The notes beneath the pieces are model-generated. The model saw only the letters and a list, made by a program, of their open reading frames with translations. It was not told the origin of the DNA and ran no database searches. From Flavisolibacter ginsenosidimutans (GTDB lineage: Bacteria > Bacteroidota > Bacteroidia > Chitinophagales > Chitinophagaceae): a stretch of 64,000 nt of DNA. The position numbers and the translations under genes are program-made. Positions 17,744 to 26,803 of the stretch are shown here, piece by piece. The stretch lies in contig NZ_CP042433.1 in assembly GCF_007970805.1 (NCBI RefSeq), positions 2,356,001 through 2,420,000 of the forward strand. Direction: 5' to 3'. Positions within the stretch are counted from its first letter, which is position 1. Each line of letters starts with the position of its first letter.

Positions 17744-18223
17744 ATGAAAACCTTACTAAACACCGCCGTTTTCTTCAGTGCATTCTTTCTGCTTTTTTCT
17801 GCCAGCAGTTGCAGCAAACAAAACAGCGATACAACACCGCCGCAAACAACGCCTACACAAAACGCAACAACCGCTTTTTCACTTAGCGGAAAATGGATCG
17901 TAAGCGCTTATGCGCAAAAAACGGAAGACAAGACCGCCAGCTTTTCGGGTTATGTTTTTACATTTTCGACAACGGGTATCAACAGCGGCATTGTGGTGGC
18001 TGAGAAAGACAATAATTCCGTTAGCGGAACCTGGAGCCATCAGCCAGCGGTTACGTATTACGGCAGCAGTTCTACCGAATCAGTAACGCTCAACTTCGGC
18101 AGTTCATCCGCATTGTTAAAGCTGAATAAAATCTGGAACGTTACAGCGTCAACTAACAGCCGCCTTGCACTCGCAAACCCTGAAGTTGCCGAAGGTGAAA
18201 ACCTGGTGTTTAGTACACAATGA
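17744..18223 (+). CDS. lipocalin-like lipoprotein, function unknown
   Basis: A 159-residue predicted lipoprotein. The signal MKTLLNTAVFFSAFFLLFSASSC has the lipobox SASSC with lipidation at Cys23. A Thr/Gln/Pro-rich linker follows (DTTPPQTTPTQNATT). The rest is a beta-rich domain starting SLSGKWIVSAYAQKTEDKTASFSGYVFTF. This resembles the lipocalin-like domains of many small Bacteroidota lipoproteins (W in the first strand, a GTW motif at about 99). It is probably a surface or periplasmic binding protein. It is convergent with the dehydrogenase gene at 18258 and only 34 bases separate the stops. Confidence 0.75.
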   Translation: MKTLLNTAVFFSAFFLLFSASSCSKQNSDTTPPQTTPTQNATTAFSLSGKWIVSAYAQKTEDKTASFSGYVFTFSTTGINSGIVVAEKDNNSVSGTWSHQPAVTYYGSSSTESVTLNFGSSSALLKLNKIWNVTASTNSRLALANPEVAEGENLVFSTQ

Positions 18224-18257
18224 AAAACGTTTGCAGATGTTGACTGTGTGTGCAAGT

Positions 18258-19469
18258 TTAATTTTCAACTTTACCGGCTGCGTAATCGCACAAGTAACCA
18301 TAAGCCTCCGTCAACCTTCCCTCTTTCGCAATGGTTGCCCGCTTGATCATTTCCGATTCACCAGAAAATAAATCGGGCAACACGTATTTTATTAGCTGCT
18401 CACCAAAATATTTCGACGCATCACGCGGCAATTCGTTGGGCAGATTACCCACGGCCATCACGTCAACGCTGTTGGGCAAATAAGGCGCAGTTTTTTCAAA
18501 CGAAGCCTTGTCAATGCCGTACACAGGATTTTCAATCGTTTGATCGCCTACGTTAATGGGAACCGATCCGTTCTCGTCATCGGTAATGTCGGCAATGGTT
18601 TGAATGCGGAAATCTTTTCGTCGAATGGCTTCCTTCTCAAAAAGGCGCGGAACGTCTTTGTCCCAAAAAACACCGTTGAGCAAAACACCGGTGTGCGGAA
18701 GATAATTTTCAAAACGCGAAACGTAGTCTTTCGGGTGTTCGTGGAAATGATCGCGGTTGTAGGGTTTGCTCTCTTTATGCGCATACAGGTCGGCGCCTTT
18801 TAACTGCACGTAAACCGGGTAGGCAAATTCTCTCGACAGGTAATCTTCTTTTTCCACTTCAATCACACCCATCAGGTTCATAATCTCTAAAATACCGTGC
18901 GCCACGCGGCCCGAGCCGGTAACGGCAATTTTTACATTCGGAAGTTTTAAACCGAAATAGGTGTGAATAAGGGTCTTGAAATCTCTTTGCTGATAGACAT
19001 GTTTCAACTGAAACGTGCCGGTGCGGTTGCCGTAAGCCATCATGCCGTTGTGCGCACCCACAATGCCCGCAAAAAAGCCAAAGCCAATGATGCGTTGCCC
19101 GTCTTCGTGCCGCAAACATTCGTAATCAACAAGCGTACAGCCTTTTGAAAGAAAGGTTTGCAAAAGCTTTTGGTTGTGCGGTTGTTTTTTACAGGTATGC
19201 GAAAAAAATAAATATTTTTTTTGCGGCAGTACCTGTTGCGGCGGCACTTCTTTAATACCAAACAAAACATCGCAATTCTCCAACGAGTCAGTCAGGGTTA
19301 TGCCGGCCAATCTGTATTCGCGGTCGCTGAAACAACGGCTTTCGGAACGCTGCACAAAAATCTCGCACTGACTAAAATTTTCCTGCACCCATTTGCATTG
19401 CGCCGGTGTTAAAGCCACGCGGTTGTCGGCGGGAATCTTGCCTTCTTTAATAATTCCAATTTTTAGCAT
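18258..19469 (-). CDS. saccharopine dehydrogenase / alanine dehydrogenase-family NAD-dependent oxidoreductase
   Basis: A 403-residue cytoplasmic enzyme. The N-terminal AlaDH/PNT-like domain starts LKIGIIKEGKIPADNRVALTP, the segment that binds the amino-acid substrate in alanine dehydrogenase and lysine-forming saccharopine dehydrogenase. FGIKEVPP and KYLFFSHTCKKQ are further family marks. The Rossmann part is VKIAVTGSGRVAHGILEIM at about 180. The C-terminal part is closer to saccharopine dehydrogenase (NLPNELPRDAS, HPKDYVSRF). The reaction is probably reversible oxidative deamination or cleavage of an amino-acid adduct, but lysine metabolism is not supported by any neighbour. It stands alone on the minus strand. 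Confidence 0.8.
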   Translation of the reverse strand: MLKIGIIKEGKIPADNRVALTPAQCKWVQENFSQCEIFVQRSESRCFSDREYRLAGITLTDSLENCDVLFGIKEVPPQQVLPQKKYLFFSHTCKKQPHNQKLLQTFLSKGCTLVDYECLRHEDGQRIIGFGFFAGIVGAHNGMMAYGNRTGTFQLKHVYQQRDFKTLIHTYFGLKLPNVKIAVTGSGRVAHGILEIMNLMGVIEVEKEDYLSREFAYPVYVQLKGADLYAHKESKPYNRDHFHEHPKDYVSRFENYLPHTGVLLNGVFWDKDVPRLFEKEAIRRKDFRIQTIADITDDENGSVPINVGDQTIENPVYGIDKASFEKTAPYLPNSVDVMAVGNLPNELPRDASKYFGEQLIKYVLPDLFSGESEMIKRATIAKEGRLTEAYGYLCDYAAGKVEN

Positions 19470-19588
19470 GAGCAGAGGTTACGTTTTGGGATGATGCGGA
19501 CACAAATTTGAAAGCAAAACACGAAGTTGGCAAAGGGTTGACGGGCTAACATTTTTAAGTAAATTTGATAAAACTAACAACATCATTC

Positions 19589-20416
19589 ATGCGGGCCTTA
19601 TTTGTTGTCTCCATTTTTATGAGTTCGATGCTGCTTACCCAATGCACGAAAACAGAAAACCTGTGTGATTGCATGCCTCCTCCCGCAGCAGGATACAAGC
19701 TCACGTATGGCGATTCGGTTTTTTATCTAAAGAGCAATGACTACACCGTCTCTCCGCTGTTGAAGGGGCCCGGAACGTACACGGTTTTCCCAGACAATTT
19801 ACAGTTTGACAAAAACACCGGCGCCATTACCGTTTCGCAAAAAGGCACGGATGGTGAAAGCCAGACCGGCATGTGGTACAAAATCAAATTCAAATCCAGT
19901 GACGGTACCCAAGCCGATTCAACGCTTGTGCTGATTTCGGGCCTTACCTACGTTGATAAATTTTACAGCCTTTCGCAAAACGATTCTATCATCTATCCCA
20001 TTTACAACGGCGACCCTTCGAAGGCAGTTCCGCAAGGCAATTACGACTTGACCGCCGATGCAAAATTTGCCATCAATGCCGTGAACGGCCAGATAAATAT
20101 TAAAGAATGTTTGCGCAGGGGTTTTTTTAATTCAGGAGTGATGGGTACGGGCTGGAAAGTTGCGACTGTAAAATATGCGATCAACGACAACAGCCAACAA
20201 GCCGCCAATAAAATAGATATCGTTCTTTATTACTATCGCACCATCAGCGAAGTGCCGAGCAACGTAAGTGCGCTTATGCAGGCGCACCAGCAAATGACCC
20301 TGGGCTTGCGGTCGCTGCCCGGAATACCTTCTACAAACGGCGCCATCGAAACAAACCTGCCCAGCGATCTTTCCTTGTCTAAACCAAGACCGCCCTGCGT
20401 TATCATTGTTGATTAA
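19589..20416 (+). CDS. lipoprotein upstream of the CHAT protease, function unknown
   Basis: About 275 residues from the ATG at 19589 (MRALFVVSIFMSSMLLTQC), which gives a clean lipoprotein signal with lipobox LLTQC. A TTG at 19565 would only lengthen the n-region. The mature part is beta-rich and contains repeated motifs of the form GDSVFYLKSNDYTVSPLLKG and NDSIIYPIYNGDPSKAVPQG followed by an N-G-x-I motif (NTGAITV, NGQINI). This suggests two cadherin- or Ig-like repeats. Its stop is 14 bases before the CHAT gene, so the two are almost certainly co-transcribed. The acidic/Cys cluster CTKTENLCDC follows the lipidation site. I do not recognise a named family. Confidence 0.75.
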   Translation: MRALFVVSIFMSSMLLTQCTKTENLCDCMPPPAAGYKLTYGDSVFYLKSNDYTVSPLLKGPGTYTVFPDNLQFDKNTGAITVSQKGTDGESQTGMWYKIKFKSSDGTQADSTLVLISGLTYVDKFYSLSQNDSIIYPIYNGDPSKAVPQGNYDLTADAKFAINAVNGQINIKECLRRGFFNSGVMGTGWKVATVKYAINDNSQQAANKIDIVLYYYRTISEVPSNVSALMQAHQQMTLGLRSLPGIPSTNGAIETNLPSDLSLSKPRPPCVIIVD

Positions 20417-20430
20417 ACCTTGTTGATTGT

Positions 20431-23214
20431 GTGAGAAACCGCGGCTTACCGTCAATCTTTTTTTTGCTTCTGCTCTTTCTTGTTGTCTGCTTTGCCCTGT
20501 CGCAAAAAGCCGCAACGAGTTATGATACGTTGTTGAACCAGTACGCAACTGCACAGGACTATTATGACAAAGCCACGAACCTAAGTTTCGCAAAAGAATA
20601 CGGCCCCAGAGAGGAAGCTTTAGAAAAAGAATGGAACCGCAAGGCCTTGGCAGGCTTTACCGCACTGTACCGGCAAATCCCAAAAATTTCACTTTACGAC
20701 TCTTTACTTTTTTATACCGCCTTTCGGATTGGTGAGCTTCAACATTATTTTGAAAATTTCAGCGAGGCCGTTGCCGGTTACAAAGAAGCCATTCGCAGCA
20801 AAGAAAAAAGCAGCTTGCCGGATTCTGTTTTGTTTAAACCCCTTTTGTACGCCGGAATTATTTTCTACAACCAAAACAAGTTTGATACGGCCGTACAATT
20901 TTTCAAACAGGCGGAAAAAATAGACGCGGCCTACGCCAATAAACTATCCGAAGGCGAACGGTTGTATAACATCACCGGCGTGCTTTATTACGAGCAGGGC
21001 AATTACAAACAAGCCGGAAATTATTTTCAAAAAGCCTTGCAGGTTTTATCCAAATCAAACCCTTATTACAACGAATTGTTTGTAAACTACAACATCAACC
21101 TGGCACAGCTTTATTTGCGCCTTGAAGAATACAAAAAGGCAAACGACATTTACCAAAAGCTGATACCCCGAAAGGCCAACCTCAACGAGATCTACCACAA
21201 CATCGGCTCACTGAATTTATTGCAGGGCGAAGCCGCAGAAGCGATTTATTATTTCCGAAAAGTTCATTTTCAAAACAACAAAATCACCCGGCTATACAAC
21301 AGCATGGGCAATGCTTTTTTTAAATTGAACGAATTTGATTCGGCAAGTTTTTATTTTCAAAAAGCGGTTGACGCCTATCGCTCACTCGGCGCCAACAGCG
21401 ATCCAATTGGTTATGGCTCGGTCCTGAAAAGTCTCGGCGATTATCACGATCATTTCAATCATTACAACGAAGCACTTCGCTATTATCAAAAAGCCATTCA
21501 CCAATTTTACCCGGCTTACAACCACGAAAGCGTTGCCAACAACCCCGAACAGTTTTCCGGTGTATTTTCCTACATCAACTTGTTTGGTGTTTTAAACGCA
21601 AAAGCAGAGGTCTGGCATGCGCTGTATCTTCAAAACAAAGACAGCAACGCGGCACAGCAAGAGTTGGCCGTTTATCAATCGGCTTTTAAATTAATTGACT
21701 ACGTTGAACGTACTTACGAAAGCGATGAAGCCCGCCTCTTTCTTACGAAAACAATTCATGCCGTTCACGACAAGCCCATCAACGTTGCCTTTGAATTGTA
21801 CCAACAGACCGGCAACAAAAAATATCTGTCTCTTCTTTATTCTTTTGACCAGCAAAACAAGGCTACCGTGCTTGCGCTTAACCGGCAATTGAATACGCCT
21901 CTTGCTGAAAACACGTCGCTTGCGGTACAAAAAGAAATGCGCATCAAACAAGAGATTACCCGCCTCTCCATCCGGTCGGCGCAGGCAACGGACAGCGCAC
22001 AATTGGCAACGTTTAACAACAGCATCCGCGATTATGAAATTGAACTTGGGAAACTCCAGGAAAACCTTTCGGCAAAAGAAGCGGTGCAAGGAAGCAAAGT
22101 TCTTTCGCTTTCTTCTTTGCAATCGCTGCTGGACGGCAAAACGGTGCTGATTTCTTATCACCTTTCACCCGAACAATTGACCACGCTTGTTGTGACAAAG
22201 AACGGTGCGGATTGTTATCAGCAAGCACTGCCCGCCGGGTTCAACAATTTGTTGCAGAATGAAATTCTTTCTTTAAAGATACCTTCGGCAAAACCCACAA
22301 CGGCGCAAAATCCCGCGTTGTATGATTTGCTTTTGTCGCATGTGCCGCTGGCAGAAACCGAACAGTTAATCATTGTTCCCGACGACGTGCTGACCTATCT
22401 GCCGTTTGAAAGCCTGCAGGGCAAAGAAGGCAAATTCCTGGTGCAACGGACCGCCGTTCAATACCAGTTTTCCACGGCCCTGCTCCAAAAAAATACAACC
22501 GATTTTTCGGCTGCAAAAACACTTTCGTTTGCACCGTTTGCACATCGCTCTTCAACCGGTTTTTCAACGCTGCCCGCATCTGAACAGGAAATAAAAGGCA
22601 CAGAAGGGAAACAGTTTTTTGATACGGCGGCAACGAAAGAAAAATTTTTAGCGTACAGCGAGGCGTTTCCCGTTGTGCATTTGGCCACGCATGCTGTGGC
22701 GAACAACAGCGCCGATAACCTTTCTTATGTTGTTTTTTCACCAACGCAAACAGGTGACAACCTTTTGTACGCCCAAGAGATTTACAACCTGCGCTTGCAA
22801 AATACCGGCCTTGTTATTTTAAGTGCTTGCGAAACCGGCGCCGGCAGCCTGGCAAAAGGCGAAGGCGTGCTAAGCCTCAGCCGTGCCTTTGCGTACGCGG
22901 GTTGCCCTAACATCATTACTTCACTTTGGAAAGCCGATGATTTTTCAACGGCTTATTTAACTACCCGCATTCATCAATACCTGGACAAAGGACTTTGCAT
23001 TGCCAAAGCCGTGCAAGCTGCTAAAATTGACTACCTGGCCGACAAAACAATCAACCCGCGGCTGAAGCAACCTTACTATTGGTCACACCTTGTTTTCGTT
23101 GGCGCTTATTCGCCCGAAAAAAATCTTGGATGGATTTGGTTTTTGTTTGCCGGAATTTTGCTTTTGCCCGCTTTTCTTTTTTACAAAATAAAGTCCCGCA
23201 AAGCGGGACCTTAG
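20431..23214 (+). CDS. TPR-CHAT protease (caspase-like) membrane protein
   Basis: A 927-residue protein starting at GTG 20431, which puts a signal or anchor helix (IFFLLLLFLVVCFALSQ) at the N-terminus. Residues 30-420 form at least seven tetratricopeptide repeats (for example LYYEQGNYKQAGNYFQKAL and the segment NAFFKLNEFDSASFYFQKAV). Residues about 590-900 form a CHAT domain of the caspase/separase clan. Its catalytic dyad is His754 (HLATHA) and Cys800 (LSACETGAG), and the downstream GV-L-RAF-AG helix is typical. A C-terminal transmembrane helix (WIWFLFAGILLLPAFLFY) follows, then a basic tail. The TPR and CHAT parts should be periplasmic if the N-terminal segment is cleaved. It is convergent with an ECF sigma/anti-sigma operon. 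The target is unknown. Confidence 0.9.
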   Translation: MRNRGLPSIFFLLLLFLVVCFALSQKAATSYDTLLNQYATAQDYYDKATNLSFAKEYGPREEALEKEWNRKALAGFTALYRQIPKISLYDSLLFYTAFRIGELQHYFENFSEAVAGYKEAIRSKEKSSLPDSVLFKPLLYAGIIFYNQNKFDTAVQFFKQAEKIDAAYANKLSEGERLYNITGVLYYEQGNYKQAGNYFQKALQVLSKSNPYYNELFVNYNINLAQLYLRLEEYKKANDIYQKLIPRKANLNEIYHNIGSLNLLQGEAAEAIYYFRKVHFQNNKITRLYNSMGNAFFKLNEFDSASFYFQKAVDAYRSLGANSDPIGYGSVLKSLGDYHDHFNHYNEALRYYQKAIHQFYPAYNHESVANNPEQFSGVFSYINLFGVLNAKAEVWHALYLQNKDSNAAQQELAVYQSAFKLIDYVERTYESDEARLFLTKTIHAVHDKPINVAFELYQQTGNKKYLSLLYSFDQQNKATVLALNRQLNTPLAENTSLAVQKEMRIKQEITRLSIRSAQATDSAQLATFNNSIRDYEIELGKLQENLSAKEAVQGSKVLSLSSLQSLLDGKTVLISYHLSPEQLTTLVVTKNGADCYQQALPAGFNNLLQNEILSLKIPSAKPTTAQNPALYDLLLSHVPLAETEQLIIVPDDVLTYLPFESLQGKEGKFLVQRTAVQYQFSTALLQKNTTDFSAAKTLSFAPFAHRSSTGFSTLPASEQEIKGTEGKQFFDTAATKEKFLAYSEAFPVVHLATHAVANNSADNLSYVVFSPTQTGDNLLYAQEIYNLRLQNTGLVILSACETGAGSLAKGEGVLSLSRAFAYAGCPNIITSLWKADDFSTAYLTTRIHQYLDKGLCIAKAVQAAKIDYLADKTINPRLKQPYYWSHLVFVGAYSPEKNLGWIWFLFAGILLLPAFLFYKIKSRKAGP

Positions 23215-23218
23215 GCTT
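23193..23218 (+). terminator. weak terminator-like hairpin at the end of the CHAT gene
   Basis: A perfect 7-bp stem GTCCCGC / GCGGGAC with an AAA loop overlaps the last codons and stop of the gene. The T-tract after it is weak, so termination may be partial. Confidence 0.4.
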
Positions 23219-23242
23219 TTCACAGGCGAACACAGGAAGGTT

Positions 23243-23992
23243 CTATTTATCGTTTAACTTCTTTGTTTTCTCTATGACTTTTTCCGTAACGTACTCACGA
23301 TAAAGATGCGACGGCGTGTTTTTAATTTTTTCCATTAAGGGCAAAGCTTTGCTGTACTCTTTGTTTTTCAGATAGCTCAACGAAAGATAGAACTCGGCAT
23401 CTTGCTGAAAATTGTTGGCGGAATTAGCAAGCCGTTGAAAGATGCCGATGGCTTGTGGCGTACGGTTTTGGTGCAGGTATGCAAGGCCCACCAAAAGACT
23501 GTCCTTTGCATCCATATTCACGGAACGCACATCGCCGATGACCGCCTCGTAAGCTTTTTGCTGGTAGTGCTTTTCAATTTCAGAGAAATTTTCGTTGCTG
23601 CCTCTTGCGGCCGATACGTTAAAATCAACAAAGGATTCGTTGTACAGCTTTTCCGGCGAAAGCTGGGCGTTCAAATACAGCCGCACACCCACAAACAAAA
23701 CGAGAATGCTTGCGGCAACGGCCATGGTGTAACGCACAAGTTTGGAGAAAGGAACAACCTTTCCTTTGTTGGTAGCTTTTAATTCTTTCATCATTTCGGC
23801 ATGAACGGCTTGCACTCTTTCCGTGGTACCCAAATATTTTACAGCCTGAACCGCAACCTGCAGATGCACCAGTTGCTCCTGCAAAGCCTTGTCTGTATGC
23901 AGGCGTTCTTCCAAAGCCGTTTTCTCTTCGGCCGAAAGTTCGCCGTCAAGGTAGCGGATCAGCAATTCATCATTGTATAAAGTTTCATCCAT
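23243..23992 (-). CDS. anti-sigma factor-like membrane protein with C-terminal TPR-like repeats
   Basis: A 249-residue single-pass membrane protein. The N-terminus (NDELLIRYLDGELSAEEKTALEERL) matches the anti-sigma helix-helix fold of zinc-finger-type (zf-HC2) anti-sigma factors, but without the Cys/His metal ligands. A basic stretch (KGKVVPFSKLVR) and one TM helix (YTMAVAASILVLFVGVRLYL, about 85-105) follow. A periplasmic helical domain with two or more TPR-like units comes next (LLVGLAYLHQNRTPQAIGIF, and DAEFYLSLSYLKNKEYSKAL). The start overlaps the sigma-factor stop by 8 bases (ATGGATGA), so the two are translationally coupled. This supports its role as the cognate anti-sigma factor. It could be a substrate of RseP (11819-13171) after site-1 cleavage. 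Confidence 0.8.
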   Translation of the reverse strand: MDETLYNDELLIRYLDGELSAEEKTALEERLHTDKALQEQLVHLQVAVQAVKYLGTTERVQAVHAEMMKELKATNKGKVVPFSKLVRYTMAVAASILVLFVGVRLYLNAQLSPEKLYNESFVDFNVSAARGSNENFSEIEKHYQQKAYEAVIGDVRSVNMDAKDSLLVGLAYLHQNRTPQAIGIFQRLANSANNFQQDAEFYLSLSYLKNKEYSKALPLMEKIKNTPSHLYREYVTEKVIEKTKKLNDK

Positions 23993-24593
23993 GTAAATAG
24001 TTTTTCAGTTGACGGTAAAGGTTTTGATTACCTCTTACAAGTTCCTCCATCTTTTTAAGGCACTTGCTTTTCTTATTTCGAACCACTTGCTCGTTTTCAT
24101 ACGGCAGGTAGTCGAGTATTTCTTTCATGCTTCGGTTCTCGAAATAAAACAAGAGCAAAATTTTTTTACAGGCATCACCCAATCCGTTAATGGCCTTCAT
24201 CAACTCCGATTTGGTTTGGGTCAGTTCCATTGCTACGTCGGCGGTGATTACTTCCTGCACGTTTTGCTTTTCGTATTTTTCTTCTCTCGCCCCGGCACGG
24301 CCTCTCCGTTTCAGTTCGTTCAGCCATATGTTTTTGTTCAAGGAGAAAAGAAAGGTTTTGATGCTCGACTCGCCCCTGAACTTTCCCGCTTGAATGAGGT
24401 TGATGAAAGCCACCATCACCTCCTGAAAAATATCTTCCGCGTCCTGTTCGTTGCCGCTGTTGTTGTAGATGTAACGACTGAGCAATTCAAAATGTTCGCG
24501 GTACATAAAGCGTATAGCGGCATCGGAACGGGTTTCGTTCACCAGGCTATCAATCAACTCCGCGTCGGTAAAAATTTCTTTTCGTATAGCCAT
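23985..24593 (-). CDS. RNA polymerase ECF-type sigma-70 factor
   Basis: About 202 residues from the ATG at 24593 (MAIRKEIFTDAELIDSLV); the frame reaches 24689 but the extra leader is unlike sigma factors. Sigma region 2 is clear: RFMYREHFELLSRYIYNN, then NEQDAEDIFQEVMVAFINLI, where region 2 contacts beta-prime and the -10 DNA. Then comes GESSIKTFLFSLNKNIWLNELKRRGR. Region 4 spans about 130-190 (INGLGDACKKILLLFYFENRSMKEILDYLPYENEQVVRNKKSKCLKKM), including the helix-turn-helix. It is translated together with the anti-sigma gene by an 8-base overlap. The convergent CHAT gene on the other strand may belong to its regulon, though no binding site is visible to me. Confidence 0.92.
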   Translation of the reverse strand: MAIRKEIFTDAELIDSLVNETRSDAAIRFMYREHFELLSRYIYNNSGNEQDAEDIFQEVMVAFINLIQAGKFRGESSIKTFLFSLNKNIWLNELKRRGRAGAREEKYEKQNVQEVITADVAMELTQTKSELMKAINGLGDACKKILLLFYFENRSMKEILDYLPYENEQVVRNKKSKCLKKMEELVRGNQNLYRQLKNYLHG

Positions 24594-24838
24594 TATTTGT
24601 GTATGTGCACTGTGATTTTGTAACCACAACATAAAGATATTTTTCAAAACAAAAACCGGTGACTTTATGCCTTGCCTCGTTGTGCGCATTTCCCGTCATT
24701 GAGAAACAAAGACGGAAGTGCCGGTAAAAAATTTTAAGAAAAACTTGCAAACAAGCGGGTGAAAAAAGTTTTTCGTTGAAAGTTTTCATTAACGAGAAAG
24801 TTGTAACATTGCAGCCCTCAAGGTTCTTTTGCAAGATT

Positions 24839-24922
24839 GCCCGGGTGGCGGAATTGGTAGACGCAGCAGACTCAAAATCTGCCGTTCGCAAGAATGTGCT
24901 GGTTCGATTCCAGTCCCGGGCA
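24839..24922 (+). tRNA. tRNA-Leu (anticodon CAA)
   Basis: An 84-nt class II tRNA. The acceptor stem is GCCCGGG / CCCGGGC with discriminator A. The D-arm is TGGCGGAATTGGTAGACGC. The anticodon stem is GCAGA / TCTGC with loop CTCAAAA, giving CAA at 24873-24875. A long variable arm (CGTTCGCAAGAATG region) follows, then the T-arm GGTTCGATTCC. The 3' CCA is not encoded. It reads UUG codons. Confidence 0.97.
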
Positions 24923-24938
24923 CTTACTTTAAGTAAAC

Positions 24939-24975
24939 ACAAAGGCTCGCAAATGCGGGCCTTTGTCATTTTGCA
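24939..24975 (+). terminator. terminator of the tRNA-Leu gene
   Basis: A 12-bp stem ACAAAGGCTCGC / GCGGGCCTTTGT (one T-G pair) with an AAAT loop lies 16 bases after the tRNA and is followed by CATTTT. Confidence 0.75.
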
Positions 24976-25138
24976 AACAATTTTCAAACAGTATTTGGCG
25001 GGACGTTCTTGTTTTTAAAATCGTCCTCACAACTACGATCACAGGTTCCATTTCTCGCTCTCACATTTTGCATATAGGTAACCTAATGAAAAGACGTTTT
25101 GTGATGATGTTTATTTCAAGCAACCGTTTTGATTTACG

Positions 25139-26710
25139 CTAAGAAGCGAGTTCGGTTTTCGCTTTGCGCATTCTTTGTTGCCGCCAACCACTGTACAAAA
25201 GATTTGGATTGACCTCGGGTTTCGGAAACGCAAGGCTTGCAAGATAGCCCACGCCAATTACCACCAAATGACTGTAAACGCCAAGCATTAGTTTGTCGTG
25301 CGTGAAATTGTACTTGCCTAAATCCAACAAGAGCTTTTTGTTTTCTCCCAAACCAATTTTTGTTGACGTAAGAAAGGCATAAGCCGTAAACAAAATGCAA
25401 ACAACAATGGCGATGGTTACCCCCTGACGATTGGCCCTGGCGCTGAACAATCCCAATAAAAAAATTCCAACAATACCGCCGGAGAAAATAGCATACAACG
25501 TAAAGACAATTCCAAGCACGCCTTCACTGCCTGCGTTCACATAGAAGATACCGATAAGAATGGTGAGCAAACCTGAAAAAACAACAACCCAACGGCTCGC
25601 CTTCAGGTAGTGTTTGTCCGAACGGTTTGGCCGCATCTTTTTGTAATAATCTTCCACACCCACGGCAGCCAGGCTGTTTAAATCAGCGCTCAGGCTGCAA
25701 ACAGCGGCCGATATCATGGCTGACAAAATCAAACCCACAACGCCAACGGGCAAACGTGTTTTAATGAAATAAGGAAAGACGGCTTCCGGACGCAAGCCTT
25801 GCGGCAAAGGCTGTTGCTTGTAATACACAAACAGCGCGGTGCCGATGAACATAAAGATCGTCCAGACGGGTACGGTTAACAGAATTCCTATAAGCGAAGC
25901 ACGAATGGCGGCCTTGTCGGTTTTTGCTGTTAAATAACGCTGCACCACGGTTTGGTCGGTGCCGTATTTCTGCACAGCATAAAAGGCGCCGTTGATGACC
26001 ATCACAATGAAGGTTAACCGGGTAAAATTAACATCGTAAGGACCAAAGCCCGTGCGGCCGTTTGCAGCAGCTACGTGAAAGATTTCAGCAGGTCCGCCTT
26101 TTGTTGAAAATAGCAAAACAGAAATGCAAATAATGCCGCTGGCAAAAAGCATAAAGCCCTGGAATACGTCGAGCCAGATTACCGCTTCAATGCCGCCCAA
26201 CAGGTTTACGGTAATGATAATAAACCCCACCGCACAAACCACCGCTATCATGTTGCCAGCAACAATGTTGTTTAATGCAATGGCCAACAAAAAGAGCACC
26301 GTTCCCATGCCGGAAAATTGCCGTAGCACAAAAGCAATGGAACTGTAGTAACGGGCAAAGGAACCGAAGCGCTGTTCAAAATATTCATACGTACTTAAGC
26401 GAATGACTTTGCGGTAAAGCGGAACGATAAACCAAATCACGCAACTCAACACAATCGGCACCATCAAACCTTGCACAAGCAAAATCCAGTTGGAGGTATA
26501 GCCCGTGCCGGGATAAGCCAAAAAGGTAACGCTGCTAATGAGTGTTGAAAGAAGCGAAAGACCGATGGCCCACGTCGGCACTTTGCCTTGTGCAAGGAAA
26601 AAGGTTTTCGTTGTTTTTTGATTTTTGGCAAAACGGGCGCCGAAATACAAAGTCGCCAGGAGAAAGAACGCGATGATGCCGTAGTCAACGAGGTGGATGG
26701 AAGAATTCAT
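25139..26710 (-). CDS. sodium:solute symporter (SSS family)
   Basis: A 523-residue inner-membrane symporter with about 13-14 helices. It shows the SSS pattern: VDYGIIAFFLLATLYFGARFA in TM1, then the conserved FFLAQGKVPTWAIGLSLLSTLISSVTFLAYPG, SVCR-like GGIEAVIWLDVFQGF, and the Na+-site helix with GLILSAMISAAVCSLSADLNSLAAV. Its nearest relatives are Bacteroidota symporters for sialic acid, sugar acids or galactose/myo-inositol. It is the last gene of the long minus-strand operon and follows the DUF1537 kinase by 93 bases. It is therefore a likely importer of the acid or polyol handled by that kinase. It gives the operon a second uptake route beside the ABC transporter. Confidence 0.9.
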   Translation of the reverse strand: MNSSIHLVDYGIIAFFLLATLYFGARFAKNQKTTKTFFLAQGKVPTWAIGLSLLSTLISSVTFLAYPGTGYTSNWILLVQGLMVPIVLSCVIWFIVPLYRKVIRLSTYEYFEQRFGSFARYYSSIAFVLRQFSGMGTVLFLLAIALNNIVAGNMIAVVCAVGFIIITVNLLGGIEAVIWLDVFQGFMLFASGIICISVLLFSTKGGPAEIFHVAAANGRTGFGPYDVNFTRLTFIVMVINGAFYAVQKYGTDQTVVQRYLTAKTDKAAIRASLIGILLTVPVWTIFMFIGTALFVYYKQQPLPQGLRPEAVFPYFIKTRLPVGVVGLILSAMISAAVCSLSADLNSLAAVGVEDYYKKMRPNRSDKHYLKASRWVVVFSGLLTILIGIFYVNAGSEGVLGIVFTLYAIFSGGIVGIFLLGLFSARANRQGVTIAIVVCILFTAYAFLTSTKIGLGENKKLLLDLGKYNFTHDKLMLGVYSHLVVIGVGYLASLAFPKPEVNPNLLYSGWRQQRMRKAKTELAS

Positions 26711-26803
26711 ACAGCGTTTTTAAACCAACGGGCCAAAATCAATTAAGCCAATGTGAGAACTGGGTTAACCGTTATGACAGCCGGTATTGTTTATCGTTTG
26801 TTT

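Noticed and set aside
20431..24593. CHAT gene as part of a CRISPR-Cas (craspase) or known phage-defence system
   Set aside because: No Cas protein, nuclease or other defence gene is near; the linkage is to a sigma factor.
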